Source: Piscinibacter gummiphilus (GTDB lineage: Bacteria; Pseudomonadota; Gammaproteobacteria; Burkholderiales; Burkholderiaceae_C). From it: a stretch of 64,000 nt of DNA. The position numbers and the translations under genes were made by a program. Location of the stretch: positions 248,001 to 312,000 of the forward strand of contig NZ_CP136336.1 in assembly GCF_032681285.1 (NCBI RefSeq), given 5' to 3'. Below, in pieces: positions 27,802 through 35,601 of this stretch. The first letter of the stretch is position 1; each line of letters opens with the position of its first letter. The notes beneath the pieces are model-generated. The model did not search any database and had not been told where the DNA came from. It saw only the letters and a program-made list of their open reading frames with translations.

Positions 27802-28208
27802 TGCGCGGCTGGATCGCGCTGCTGTCGCTGGCCTTGACCGCCTGCGCCACGCCACCGGGCGACACCCTGGCGCCGCTCACCGCCACCCCCGGCGATGCGG
27901 TGCGGGGCCGCGCCCTCGCGGCGAGCCGCGAGAAGGGGCTGTGCCTGCTCTGCCACACCGCACCCATTCCCGAAGACCGCTTCCAGGGCACCCTCGCGCC
28001 CGACCTCGCGGGCGTGGGCAGCCGCTACAGCGCCGGCGAGCTGCGCGCACGTGTGGTCGACGCCCGCCGCTTCAACCCCGAGACCATCATGCCGGCCTAC
28101 CATCGGAGCGAAGGCCTCACGCGGGTGGCGCCCGCGCTACGTGGCAAGACCTTGCTCACCGCGCAGGAGGTGGAAGACGTGGTCGCCTGGCTGGGCACAC
28201 TGAAGTAG
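27801..28208 (+). CDS. soxX: sulfur-oxidation cytochrome c SoxX
   Basis: 135 residues. The N-terminus ends in LALTAC (Cys15), a lipobox, so this SoxX may be membrane-anchored. Heme site CLLCH at 48-52 and Met ligand Met97 in ETIMPAYH; LAPDLAGVGSRYSAGELRARVVD is typical of SoxX. With SoxA it forms the cytochrome that links thiosulfate to the SoxY carrier. The ATG overlaps the stop of the molybdenum hydroxylase large subunit by one base. soxY starts 9 bases downstream. Confidence 0.9.
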   Translation: MRGWIALLSLALTACATPPGDTLAPLTATPGDAVRGRALAASREKGLCLLCHTAPIPEDRFQGTLAPDLAGVGSRYSAGELRARVVDARRFNPETIMPAYHRSEGLTRVAPALRGKTLLTAQEVEDVVAWLGTLK

Positions 28209-28217
28209 GGGCTGGGC

Positions 28218-28643
28218 ATGAATCGACGCGACGCGCTTTTCTCCCTCGGTGCCGTGGTGGTGCTGCCCGCGCATGCCACCTCCTCGGAGATGGAGGCCGC
28301 GATCCGCGGCTATGCCGACGGCCGGCCGGTGACTCGCGGCAAGGTGAAGCTCGACGTGCCGCCACTGGTGGAGAACGGCAACGCGGTGCCCATCACCGTC
28401 ACCGTCGACAGCCCCATGAGCGCCGCCGCGCACGTGACCGGCATCGCCGTCTTCAACGACCGCAACCCGCAGCGCGACGTGGTGCGCTTCACGCTCACGC
28501 CGCGCTCTGGCCGCGCGCAGGTGTCGACGCGCATCCGCCTGGCCACCTCGCAGCAGCTCGTCGCCGTGGCACGCCTCAGCGATGGCACGTATTGGTCGGA
28601 CGCGGTCGACGTGCTGGTCACGCTCGCCGCCTGCCTGGAGTGA
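28218..28643 (+). CDS. soxY: SoxY-like sulfur carrier with altered C-terminal arm
   Basis: 141 residues with a twin-arginine-like signal (NRRDALFSLGAVVVLPAHA). The body fits the SoxY beta-sandwich (VPITVTVDSPMSA, YWSDAVDVLVTL). In standard SoxY the chain ends in GGCGG and the Cys holds the sulfur intermediate; here it ends AACLE. The Cys (139) is kept with two residues after it, but all flanking glycines are gone. It could still carry sulfur with a stiffer arm, or be a diverged SoxY with another job. It lies between soxX and soxZ. Confidence 0.82.
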   Translation: MNRRDALFSLGAVVVLPAHATSSEMEAAIRGYADGRPVTRGKVKLDVPPLVENGNAVPITVTVDSPMSAAAHVTGIAVFNDRNPQRDVVRFTLTPRSGRAQVSTRIRLATSQQLVAVARLSDGTYWSDAVDVLVTLAACLE

Positions 28644-28650
28644 GCGCACG

Positions 28651-28971
28651 ATGGCCCGCACGCTGATCACCGCGCCCACCACCGCCCGAAAAGGCGAGGT
28701 GATCGAGCTGCGCACGCTCATCGCACATGTGATGGAAACCGGCTTTCGCCCCGACGCCAACGGCAGCACCAAGCCGCGCGACCTCATCACCCACTTCAGC
28801 TGCCGCTACAACGGCGAACTCGTCTTCAGCGCCGAGCTGTACCCGGCCGTGGCCGCCAACCCCTACATCGTCTTCACCACCGTGGCCACCGACAGCGGCA
28901 CGCTCAGCTTCGAATGGAGCGGCGACAACGGCTTCCAGCAGAGCGAGAGCGTGAAGATCGAGGTCACATGA
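28651..28971 (+). CDS. soxZ: SoxZ, partner of the sulfur carrier
   Basis: 106 residues, all-beta, no signal peptide (SoxZ is exported bound to SoxY). Family phrases KGEVIELRTLIAHVMETGFR at the start and SFEWSGDNGFQQSESVKIEV at the end. It forms the SoxYZ heterodimer. It is 7 bases after soxY and its stop overlaps the soxA ATG by 4 bases. Confidence 0.93.
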   Translation: MARTLITAPTTARKGEVIELRTLIAHVMETGFRPDANGSTKPRDLITHFSCRYNGELVFSAELYPAVAANPYIVFTTVATDSGTLSFEWSGDNGFQQSESVKIEVT

Positions 28972-29717
28972 AGCTCGCGGCGCTCCTGCTCCTCGTCATG
29001 GCGCCGGCCGTGTTCGCGCAGGACCTGCGCCGCTCCGGCTTCGACGACATGAGCCGCGAGACCCAGGCCATGCAGCGCGACGACCTGCAGAACCCCGGCA
29101 TGCTGTGGGTGCAGGAGGGCGCGGCACTGTGGGCCCAGCCACCCGCAGCCGAGGGCAAGGCCTGCAGCGGCTGCCACACCGCGGCCTCGATGCGTGGCGT
29201 GGCCACGCGCTACCCGGCGTTCGACGCGGTGCTGCAGCGGCCGGTGAACCTGTCCCAGCGCATCAACCTCTGCCGCGAGCGCCGGCAGAAGAGCGCGCCC
29301 CTCGCGCACGAGAGCCCCGACCTGCTGGCGCTTGAAAGTTACGTCGCGCACCAGTCGCGCGGCCTGCCCATCGCGCCGCCCGACGATGCGCGCCTGCAGC
29401 CCTACCGCACGCGCGGCGAGGCGATGTACCGGCAGCGCCTGGGCCAGCTCGACCTCTCGTGCGCCCAGTGCCACGACCAACGTGCCGGCCTGCGCCTGGG
29501 CGGCAGCCGCATCCCGCAGGGCCATGCGAACGGCTACCCGCTCTACCGGCTGGAGTGGCAATCGCTCGGCTCGCTGCAGCGGCGCTTGCGCAACTGCCTC
29601 ACCGGCGTGCGCGCCGAGCCCTACCCGTTCGGCGACATGGCCCTCATCGAACTGGAGTTGTACCTTGCCAGTCGCGACGAGGGCATGACACTCGAAGCCC
29701 CCGCCGTCAGGCCATGA
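28968..29717 (+). CDS. soxA: SoxA diheme cytochrome c
   Basis: 249 residues, signal peptide ending near AVFAQ. Two heme c motifs: CSGCH (66-70) and CAQCH (165-169). The active-site cysteine that becomes the persulfide heme ligand is Cys210 in RNCLTGVRAEPYP. SoxAX makes the disulfide bond between thiosulfate and SoxY. The start was set at the ATG overlapping the soxZ stop, which gives the proper signal peptide. soxB, normally close by, does not follow; the next gene is a VOC protein. Confidence 0.92.
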   Translation: MKLAALLLLVMAPAVFAQDLRRSGFDDMSRETQAMQRDDLQNPGMLWVQEGAALWAQPPAAEGKACSGCHTAASMRGVATRYPAFDAVLQRPVNLSQRINLCRERRQKSAPLAHESPDLLALESYVAHQSRGLPIAPPDDARLQPYRTRGEAMYRQRLGQLDLSCAQCHDQRAGLRLGGSRIPQGHANGYPLYRLEWQSLGSLQRRLRNCLTGVRAEPYPFGDMALIELELYLASRDEGMTLEAPAVRP

Positions 29718-29733
29718 CCTTGAAGGAGCCCCC

Positions 29734-30105
29734 ATGATCGACCATATCGGTTTCGGCGCCAGCGACTACGACGCCAGCATGAAGTTCTTCCAAGCCGCCC
29801 TCGCTCCGCTTGGCTACAAGGTGGTGATGGAGGGCCCGCCCGGCGCCGGTGCGGGCCTCGGCAACGCCCACGCGCCCGAGCTGTGGATCAGCCCGTCGGC
29901 CCAGAAGCCGGCACCGCTGCACCTCGCCCTGCGCGCCGAGACACGTGCCGACGTCGACGCGTTCTACAAGGCCGCGATGGCGGCCGGCGGCAAGGACAAC
30001 GGCGGCCCCGGCCTGCGCACGCACTACCACCCGAACTACTACGGCGCCTTCGTCATCGGCCCCGATGGGCACAACGTGGAAGCGGTGTGCCACAAGCCGG
30101 CGTGA
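29734..30105 (+). CDS. VOC-family (glyoxalase-like) protein
   Basis: 123 residues of vicinal-oxygen-chelate fold: MIDHIGFGASDYDASMKFFQAAL at the start, LHLALRAETRADVDAFYKAAM in the middle and YYGAFVIGPDGHNVEAVCHKP with metal-ligand His/Glu at the end. Metal-dependent lyase, dioxygenase or binding protein; not predictable. AAGGAG precedes the ATG, 16 bases after soxA, so it may be co-transcribed with the Sox genes by read-through. Confidence 0.85.
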   Translation: MIDHIGFGASDYDASMKFFQAALAPLGYKVVMEGPPGAGAGLGNAHAPELWISPSAQKPAPLHLALRAETRADVDAFYKAAMAAGGKDNGGPGLRTHYHPNYYGAFVIGPDGHNVEAVCHKPA

Positions 30106-30169
30106 CCTGTCTCCTGCAGGGGCGCGCGGGCTCTGCCACACTCGCCGCTCCTTCGTCACCCGCACCGCC

Positions 30170-30616
30170 ATGCCCGCGATCTGGAAACAACCCGCCTCCA
30201 TCGAACTGCTGACCCGGTTCAGCGTCAACACCGCGTCCGAACACGTCGGCATCGAGTTCACCGAAGTCGGCGACGACCACCTGACGGCCCGGATGCCGGT
30301 CGATCAGCGCACCAAGCAGCCGGCCGGCATCCTGCACGGCGGCATGTCGGTGGTGCTGGCCGAGACGCTCGGCTCGTGTGCTGCCGCCTTCGCCGCGCCG
30401 AAAGGCCACCGCGTGGTGGGGCTCGACATCAACGCCAACCACATTCGCCCGGTCACGGGTGGGTGGGTCACGGGCACCGCGCGGCCGGTGCACGTCGGCC
30501 GCACCACGCAGGTGTGGCAGATCGAGATCAAGAACGAAGACGGCAAGCTCACCTGCCTGTCGCGCATCACGATGGCGGTGCTGATTCCCGATGATGCAAA
30601 AGGAGCCACGCCATGA
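30170..30616 (+). CDS. hotdog-fold thioesterase (YbdB/MenI type)
   Basis: 148 residues. The active-site segment PAGILHGGMSVVLAETLGSCAA has the Glu of the 4-hydroxybenzoyl-CoA thioesterase (Arthrobacter-type) branch to which EntH/YbdB and MenI belong. TTQVWQIEIKNEDGKLTCLSRITMAVL closes the fold. It hydrolyses an acyl-CoA or holo-carrier thioester. The stop overlaps the DinB ATG by 4 bases. Confidence 0.88.
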   Translation: MPAIWKQPASIELLTRFSVNTASEHVGIEFTEVGDDHLTARMPVDQRTKQPAGILHGGMSVVLAETLGSCAAAFAAPKGHRVVGLDINANHIRPVTGGWVTGTARPVHVGRTTQVWQIEIKNEDGKLTCLSRITMAVLIPDDAKGATP

Positions 30617-31104
30617 GCGCTTCGACCCTGCTGCATTCGCTCTTTCGCGAGAAGGCCTGGATCAACGAGCAGTTCTTCGCGCAGCTCGGCCAGCTCGACG
30701 AGGCCAACCGCCACACCGCGCTGCGCACGCTGAACCACATCCACACGGTCGACCGCATCTTCCGCGGCCACCTGAGCGGTGAAGCCCACGGCTTGAGCAG
30801 CACCAACACGCCCGAGACGCCCACCGTCGCGCAGCTCGGCGAGGCGGTGGCCGAGGTCGACCGCTGGTACGTCGACTACACGCGCACCGTCACGCCGCAG
30901 CAGCTCGACGAGCGCCTGGCGTTCACCTTCACCGATGGCGACAAGGGGCTGATGTCGCGCGAGGAGATCCTCGCGCACGTCATCACGCATGGCGCGTATC
31001 ACCGCGGCGAAGTCGGCCGCCTGATGAAGAGCGCCTCGCTCACCCCGCCGCGCGATCTCTTCACCCGTTTCCTCCACCAGGCCGAGCCGGCACGGCGCGG
31101 CTGA
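30613..31104 (+). CDS. DinB-family metal-dependent four-helix protein
   Basis: 163 residues. The DinB three-His metal site is visible: His in LNHIHTVDRIFRGHL (helix 2) and HVITHGAYHRGEV (helix 4). DinB/YfiT proteins include mycothiol- or bacillithiol-dependent transferases; the function here is not known. Translationally coupled to the thioesterase upstream and 21 bases before the GST. Confidence 0.87.
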   Translation: MSASTLLHSLFREKAWINEQFFAQLGQLDEANRHTALRTLNHIHTVDRIFRGHLSGEAHGLSSTNTPETPTVAQLGEAVAEVDRWYVDYTRTVTPQQLDERLAFTFTDGDKGLMSREEILAHVITHGAYHRGEVGRLMKSASLTPPRDLFTRFLHQAEPARRG

Positions 31105-31125
31105 CCTCCAGCGCACGACGACGAC

Positions 31126-31830
31126 ATGACCCTGAACGACTTCCCCATCACGAAGAAGTGGCCCGCCCAGCACCCCGACCGCCTGCAGCTCTACTCGCTG
31201 CCCACGCCCAACGGCGTGAAGGTCTCGATTGCGCTCGAAGAGACGGGCTTGCCGTATGAGCCGCATCTGGTCGACTTCAACACCAACGACCAGCTCTCGC
31301 CCGAGTTCATCTCGCTGAACCCGAACAACAAGATCCCGGCCATCATCGACCCGCATGGCCCGAACGGCGCGCCGCTGGCGCTTTTCGAGTCGGGCGCGAT
31401 CCTCGTCTACCTCGCGGCCAAGACCGGCCAGCTGATGCCCACCGACGTGGCCGCGCGCTACGAGACGCTGCAGTGGCTGATGTTCCAGATGGGCGGTATC
31501 GGGCCGATGTTTGGCCAGCTCGGCTTCTTCCACAAGTTCGCCGGCAAGGACTTCGAAGACAAGCGCCCGCGCGACCGCTACGTGGCCGAGAGCAAGCGGC
31601 TCTTGGGCGTGCTCGACAAGCACCTCGCCGGCCGCACCTGGATCATCGGCGACGACTACACCATCGCCGACATCGCGACCTTCCCCTGGGTCAACAACCT
31701 CGTGGGGTTCTACGGCGCGGGCGAGCTGGTCGGCTTTGCCGACTTCAAGAACGTGCAGCGCGTGCTCGAGGCCTTCAAGGCCCGGCCGGCGGTGCAGCGC
31801 GGGCTGCAGATCCCGAAGCGGCCGGGCTGA
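31126..31830 (+). CDS. glutathione S-transferase (Ure2p/YfcG-like)
   Basis: 234 residues with the thioredoxin-like N-domain (LQLYSLPTPNGVKVSIALEETGLPYE, cis-Pro in NNKIPAIIDP, SGAI after FE) and an all-helical C-domain (WIIGDDYTIADIATFPWV). The NGVKVSI wording is typical of nu-class/Ure2p-like enzymes with disulfide reductase activity. Cytoplasmic. It ends the plus-strand run and is convergent with the GGDEF protein. Confidence 0.9.
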   Translation: MTLNDFPITKKWPAQHPDRLQLYSLPTPNGVKVSIALEETGLPYEPHLVDFNTNDQLSPEFISLNPNNKIPAIIDPHGPNGAPLALFESGAILVYLAAKTGQLMPTDVAARYETLQWLMFQMGGIGPMFGQLGFFHKFAGKDFEDKRPRDRYVAESKRLLGVLDKHLAGRTWIIGDDYTIADIATFPWVNNLVGFYGAGELVGFADFKNVQRVLEAFKARPAVQRGLQIPKRPG

Positions 31831-31841
31831 CGCGGCGCCCG

Positions 31842-31862
31842 GAGCCCGCCTCGCGCGGGCTC
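31842..31862. terminator. hairpin between convergent genes
   Basis: GAGCCCGC (31842-31849) and GCGGGCTC (31855-31862) pair perfectly around a 5-base loop, between the GST stop and the stop of the convergent GGDEF protein, whose last codon it overlaps. No T-run on either strand, so it is only a possible bidirectional end signal. Confidence 0.4.
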
Positions 31863-34371
31863 AGGCGGGCAGCAGCGCCGACCAGCTGGTGCGCGGCTCG
31901 CCGAGCACGAAGCCCTGCGCGTAGTCGACACCGGCGCTGCGCAGGCGCTGCAGCACGGTCGTGTCTTCGATCAGCGGGGCGATCACCACCGCTTTCATCG
32001 CATGGGCGAGGTCGGTCATGGCGCGCACCATCAGCACGCCGACCTCGTCGCCCGCCAGGCCCTGCACCAGGCTGCCGTCGAGCTTGACGGCCGACAGCGG
32101 CAGGCCGCGCAGGTGGCCCAGGCCGCCGAGGCCTCGGCCGTATTCGTCGAGCAGCAGGCGCACGCCGAGCTGGTGCAGCTCGCCCAGCACCGGCAGCAGC
32201 GCCGGCAGTTGTCCGGCGAGTTCGCTTTCCTTGATCTCCAGGCACAGCTGGCCGGGCGCGAAGGCGCCTTCGCGCAGCAGCGTGGTGAGGCGGGCGAGGT
32301 AGCCGGCGTCGAGCAGCGAGGCGGTGGCCACGTTGAGGTGGAAACGCGAGGCGACGGGCCGGGCCTCGCGCGCGAGCATGAGCGCGATGCGGTCCATCAC
32401 CCAGCCGTCGAGCGCGGGCATCAGCTCGAAGCGCTCGGCCTGCGAGAGGAAGGCGCGCGGCGCGAGCAGCGTGTCGACGTCGTCGAGCCGCACGAACACC
32501 TCATGCCCGTACAGGGCGTTGGCGGGCAGCTCGTCGGCCATCTCTTCGGTCGTGGCTTCGGGCAGGCGGCGCAGGTCGAAGATGGGCTGGAACTGCAGGG
32601 CGAAGCTGCCCGCGGCGAGGGCGATCTTGAGCCGCTCCGACCACGACTGCTGCAGCGTGGCCAGCGCGCCGGCATCGCCGCCGAGGTCGAACATGTGGAT
32701 GCGGTTGCGGCCCTCGCGCTTGGCGATGTGGCAGGCCGCGTCGGCGCAGTTCATCGCGTAGGCCGGCGAGAGCGTGTGGCGGCTCAGGCGCGCGATGCCC
32801 ACGCTGCCCGAGACCTCGAACTCGCGCCCGCCGTGGCTGAAGTTGCCGTCGTCGAGGATGGCGCGGAATTTCTCGGCCAGGGCGAGCACGCTGCCGTCGT
32901 CGACGTTGCGCAGCAGCACGGCGAACTCGTCTCCGCCCAGGCGTGCCACCAGGTCGGACTGGCGCGAGCGCGACTTGAGCTTGCGCCCGATGCTCGACAG
33001 CAGCGCATCGCCCGCCGCGTGGCCGGCGGAGTCGTTGATGTGCTTGAAGCGGTCGAGGTCGATGAAGAGCAGCGCGCTCTGCTCGGCGCTGCGGCGCAGG
33101 CGGAAGATCTCCTGCTCCAGCATGTATTCGAAGTGCCGGCGGTTGTGCAGCTTGGTGAGGTGGTCGTGGCGCAGCTGCCATTGCGTCTCGGCCTCGTGGC
33201 GCTTGCGCTCGGCGATGTCGCGGAAGGCGACCACCACGCCGACGCAGTCTTCGCCCTGATGCTGCGGACGCACCGTGCACTCGACGTTGAGCATCTCGCC
33301 ATCGGCGCGCCAGAACACCGTCTCCCAGTTGCTGAGTGAATCGCCCAGCTCGTAGGCCTGTTGCAGGAAGCAGGTCTCGGCGGGCACCGGGCGGCCGCGC
33401 TCGTCGCGGTGGTGCAACCGCTCGTGGGCCGAGAGCCCGACGAGTTCGTCTTCGTGCGTGCACTGCAGGAGCCGCAGCGCCGCCGGGTTGACGAAGGTGA
33501 TGCGGCCGTGGCGGTCGACGCCGTAGACGCCGTCGCCCACCGACGAGAGGATGAGTTCGAGCCGCTGGCCTTCTTCCTTCAGGCGGCGCTCGCGCTCGCA
33601 CAGCCGGGCCATGCTGTCGACACGCGCGACCACGAGTTCGTCGGACTCGTTCTTGAACATGCACTCGCTCGCGCCCGCCGCAAGGCAGTCGCTGATGAGG
33701 CCTTCTTCATACGAGCCGGTGAGCACGGCGAGCGTCATGTCGCGCGTGGCTGGCAGCTCGCGCAGGGCGCGGCACAGCATGGCGCCGTTCATGCCGGGCA
33801 TGAAGTAGTCGATGACCGCGAGGTCGAAGTGCTCGGTCTTCACGCGCTCGAGCGCGGCTTCCGCGTCTTCGCAGGCCACCACCGCATAACCGTGGTTGCG
33901 CAGCAGCCGCTGGTACTTGGTGCGGCTGGTGCGCGAGTCGTCGACCAGCAGCACCTTCAGCGCCGTGGGCGACTCGGCATCGGGCCGCAGCTCGCTGGCC
34001 ACTTGCGCGAGCAGGCCGCGCACCAGGCGCGGCACTTCGGACGGCCGCTGCAGGCGCTGCACGCGGGTGTAGGCACGGCCCGACGACAGGCTTGCATCGA
34101 CGTGCGACGGGTCGGCGGCCAGCACCACCAGCGCGAGCTGCCGGCAGTCGGGCTTCTGCAGGCGTTGCACGAAGGCCTCGCAGATGGCCGCCGGCGTGTT
34201 CGACCAGCCGAGGATCAGCGTGGCCAAGCCGCGCGACAGCTCCTGGTCGAAGGCCGCCAGCGCCTGGGCATCGGCCGGCAGCGACACCACGGCGAAGCCG
34301 TGGCGCAGCAGCAGCTTCTCCAACCCGCAGCGCAGGGTGGGCGACGACTCGACGAGCAGCAATCGGTGCAT
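31861..34371 (-). CDS. dual-receiver PAS-GGDEF-EAL protein with degenerate EAL
   Basis: 836 residues. Domain order: degenerate receiver (1-120, no phosphoacceptor Asp; the place reads LILGWSN); true receiver (~138-255, Asp188 in VIDYFMPGMNG); PAS (~270-390); GGDEF (~400-560) with intact GGDEF at 479-483 and inhibitory RxxD site RQSD at 470-473; EAL-like domain (~590-836). In the last, EAL reads EVF (624-626), DDFGTG reads DEYGRG and the AEGVE position reads APLIED, so c-di-GMP hydrolysis is unlikely. It is probably a diguanylate cyclase with a c-di-GMP-binding or scaffold EAL. ATG at 34371 gives a proper receiver start; an upstream TTG (34434) is less likely. Confidence 0.9.
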   Translation of the reverse strand: MHRLLLVESSPTLRCGLEKLLLRHGFAVVSLPADAQALAAFDQELSRGLATLILGWSNTPAAICEAFVQRLQKPDCRQLALVVLAADPSHVDASLSSGRAYTRVQRLQRPSEVPRLVRGLLAQVASELRPDAESPTALKVLLVDDSRTSRTKYQRLLRNHGYAVVACEDAEAALERVKTEHFDLAVIDYFMPGMNGAMLCRALRELPATRDMTLAVLTGSYEEGLISDCLAAGASECMFKNESDELVVARVDSMARLCERERRLKEEGQRLELILSSVGDGVYGVDRHGRITFVNPAALRLLQCTHEDELVGLSAHERLHHRDERGRPVPAETCFLQQAYELGDSLSNWETVFWRADGEMLNVECTVRPQHQGEDCVGVVVAFRDIAERKRHEAETQWQLRHDHLTKLHNRRHFEYMLEQEIFRLRRSAEQSALLFIDLDRFKHINDSAGHAAGDALLSSIGRKLKSRSRQSDLVARLGGDEFAVLLRNVDDGSVLALAEKFRAILDDGNFSHGGREFEVSGSVGIARLSRHTLSPAYAMNCADAACHIAKREGRNRIHMFDLGGDAGALATLQQSWSERLKIALAAGSFALQFQPIFDLRRLPEATTEEMADELPANALYGHEVFVRLDDVDTLLAPRAFLSQAERFELMPALDGWVMDRIALMLAREARPVASRFHLNVATASLLDAGYLARLTTLLREGAFAPGQLCLEIKESELAGQLPALLPVLGELHQLGVRLLLDEYGRGLGGLGHLRGLPLSAVKLDGSLVQGLAGDEVGVLMVRAMTDLAHAMKAVVIAPLIEDTTVLQRLRSAGVDYAQGFVLGEPRTSWSALLPA

Positions 34372-34497
34372 GGCAGCGATGTTAGGAGGGGCTTCCTCAC
34401 GGCACGCCGCGCATTCCGTGAGCAATTTGCACAAAGCAGCCGATGCCCTGCGCAGCGTCGGTTAGGCTGTGGCAAACACCACGATCGGACCGTCGCC

Positions 34498-34794
34498 GTG
34501 CGCCCTTACGTGAAAGTCCCCAGCCTGCTGTTGCTGCCCTTGTTGTTGTCGGCCTGCATCGTGGTGCCGCGCACGGAAATCGTGTTCGACGACGACTGCA
34601 AGATCCAGAAGCGCCAGATGGTGCTCGACGTGCAGCAGATCGGCTGGTTCGGCGGCTGCGCCAACGAGGGCTGCGTGGCCCTGCTGGTGGGCGCAGGGGC
34701 CGTGGCCACGGCAAGCGCCGTGATCTCGGGCAGCATCGCGGTGATCGGCAACGTCGTCTACTGGCTGGAGCGGCGCGGCCAGTGCTTCAAGTAG
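34498..34794 (+). CDS. small lipoprotein, hypothetical
   Basis: 98 residues from GTG (34498; another GTG at 34510 is equally possible). Lipobox LLLSAC near residue 20, then a short soluble part with several cysteines (DDDCKIQ, GGCANEGC, GQCFK) and one hydrophobic hairpin-like segment (VALLVGAGAVATASAVISGSIAVIGNVVYWL). Not recognised by family. Divergent from the GGDEF gene; its end overlaps the stop of the convergent membrane-protein gene by 8 bases. Confidence 0.65.
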   Translation: MRPYVKVPSLLLLPLLLSACIVVPRTEIVFDDDCKIQKRQMVLDVQQIGWFGGCANEGCVALLVGAGAVATASAVISGSIAVIGNVVYWLERRGQCFK

Positions 34795-35557
34795 GCCGGG
34801 GCCGCTGCACCGCGACGCGCCCGCGCGTGGCCACCTGCACCGCAAGCGAGGCCGCGACGGCCGCGGCGAAGGCCCTGCCGGTGCCCCAGCCGGGCAGTGC
34901 CAGGGCGAGCACGAAGCAGAAGGCGACGAAGGCATAGAGCCCGGTCGCCATCGCGCGCAGCAAGGCGGCGGCGAAGCCACCGCCCTGGCTGCGGTGCGAG
35001 AACACCGCCAGCACGATGCCCAGCACCGGGAACACCGCCAGCAGGCCGCTCCAGGCCGGCCCGAGCGCCGCGGCCGCGGCGGTCACGCCCACCGTGAGCC
35101 CGGCGCCGGTGGCCATGCGCAGCAGCAGCTCGCCGCGGCCCGTCGTGCGCGCCGAGGGCTGGAGGGCCTCCGCGGGGAAGAGCCTCGCCGCCATCCACAA
35201 GGTGCCGAGCGCGAGCGCCAGCGCCCACCCCAGCGGCAGCGGCCAGCGCGCCAGCAGCGTGGCCATCACGGCCCAGGACACCAGCCCCGCGAGCAAGGCC
35301 GGCCACCACCGCCCGCGCAGGCCGGCGTGCGCGAAAGCGAGGCTGAAGCTCACCGAGGCCAGCACCGCCGACAGCGACAGCGTGGCCGCCGAGGACGCGA
35401 AGCCGGTGCCGCGCTCGACCGCCAGGAAGAAGAGGATGGGGCCGGTCACCACCGGCAGGCCGGCGAGCCAGCCGGCCACCTGCGGCCCCCATCGGCGCCC
35501 CGCCAGCGAAAGCATCAGCAGGAAGGTGGGGACGAGCAGCAGCTTGAGGGCGAGCAA
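34787..35557 (-). CDS. hypothetical multi-pass membrane protein
   Basis: About 256 residues and roughly eight hydrophobic helices (LLALKLLLVPTFLLMLSL, AGWLAGLPVVTGPILFFLAVE, LASVSFSLAFAHAGL, WAVMATLLARWPLPLG, FPVLGIVLAVFSHRSQGGG). Paired GP motifs suggest an inverted repeat of two four-helix halves, as in transporters, but no family is named with confidence. No ATG is available; the TTG at 35557 was used, and a GTG at about 35653 inside the DUF2189 gene is the alternative. It lies just downstream of DUF2189 and may be co-transcribed. Confidence 0.6.
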   Translation of the reverse strand: MLALKLLLVPTFLLMLSLAGRRWGPQVAGWLAGLPVVTGPILFFLAVERGTGFASSAATLSLSAVLASVSFSLAFAHAGLRGRWWPALLAGLVSWAVMATLLARWPLPLGWALALALGTLWMAARLFPAEALQPSARTTGRGELLLRMATGAGLTVGVTAAAAALGPAWSGLLAVFPVLGIVLAVFSHRSQGGGFAAALLRAMATGLYAFVAFCFVLALALPGWGTGRAFAAAVAASLAVQVATRGRVAVQRPRPT

Positions 35558-35601
35558 GGTGTCGGGGGCGGAAGGTGGGCCCCCGATTGTGGCGGCGAGC
35601 G

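Noticed and set aside
34372..34434. TTG at 34434 as start of the GGDEF protein
   Set aside because: The 21 added residues are Cys-rich and unlike a receiver start; the ATG at 34371 begins the receiver directly.
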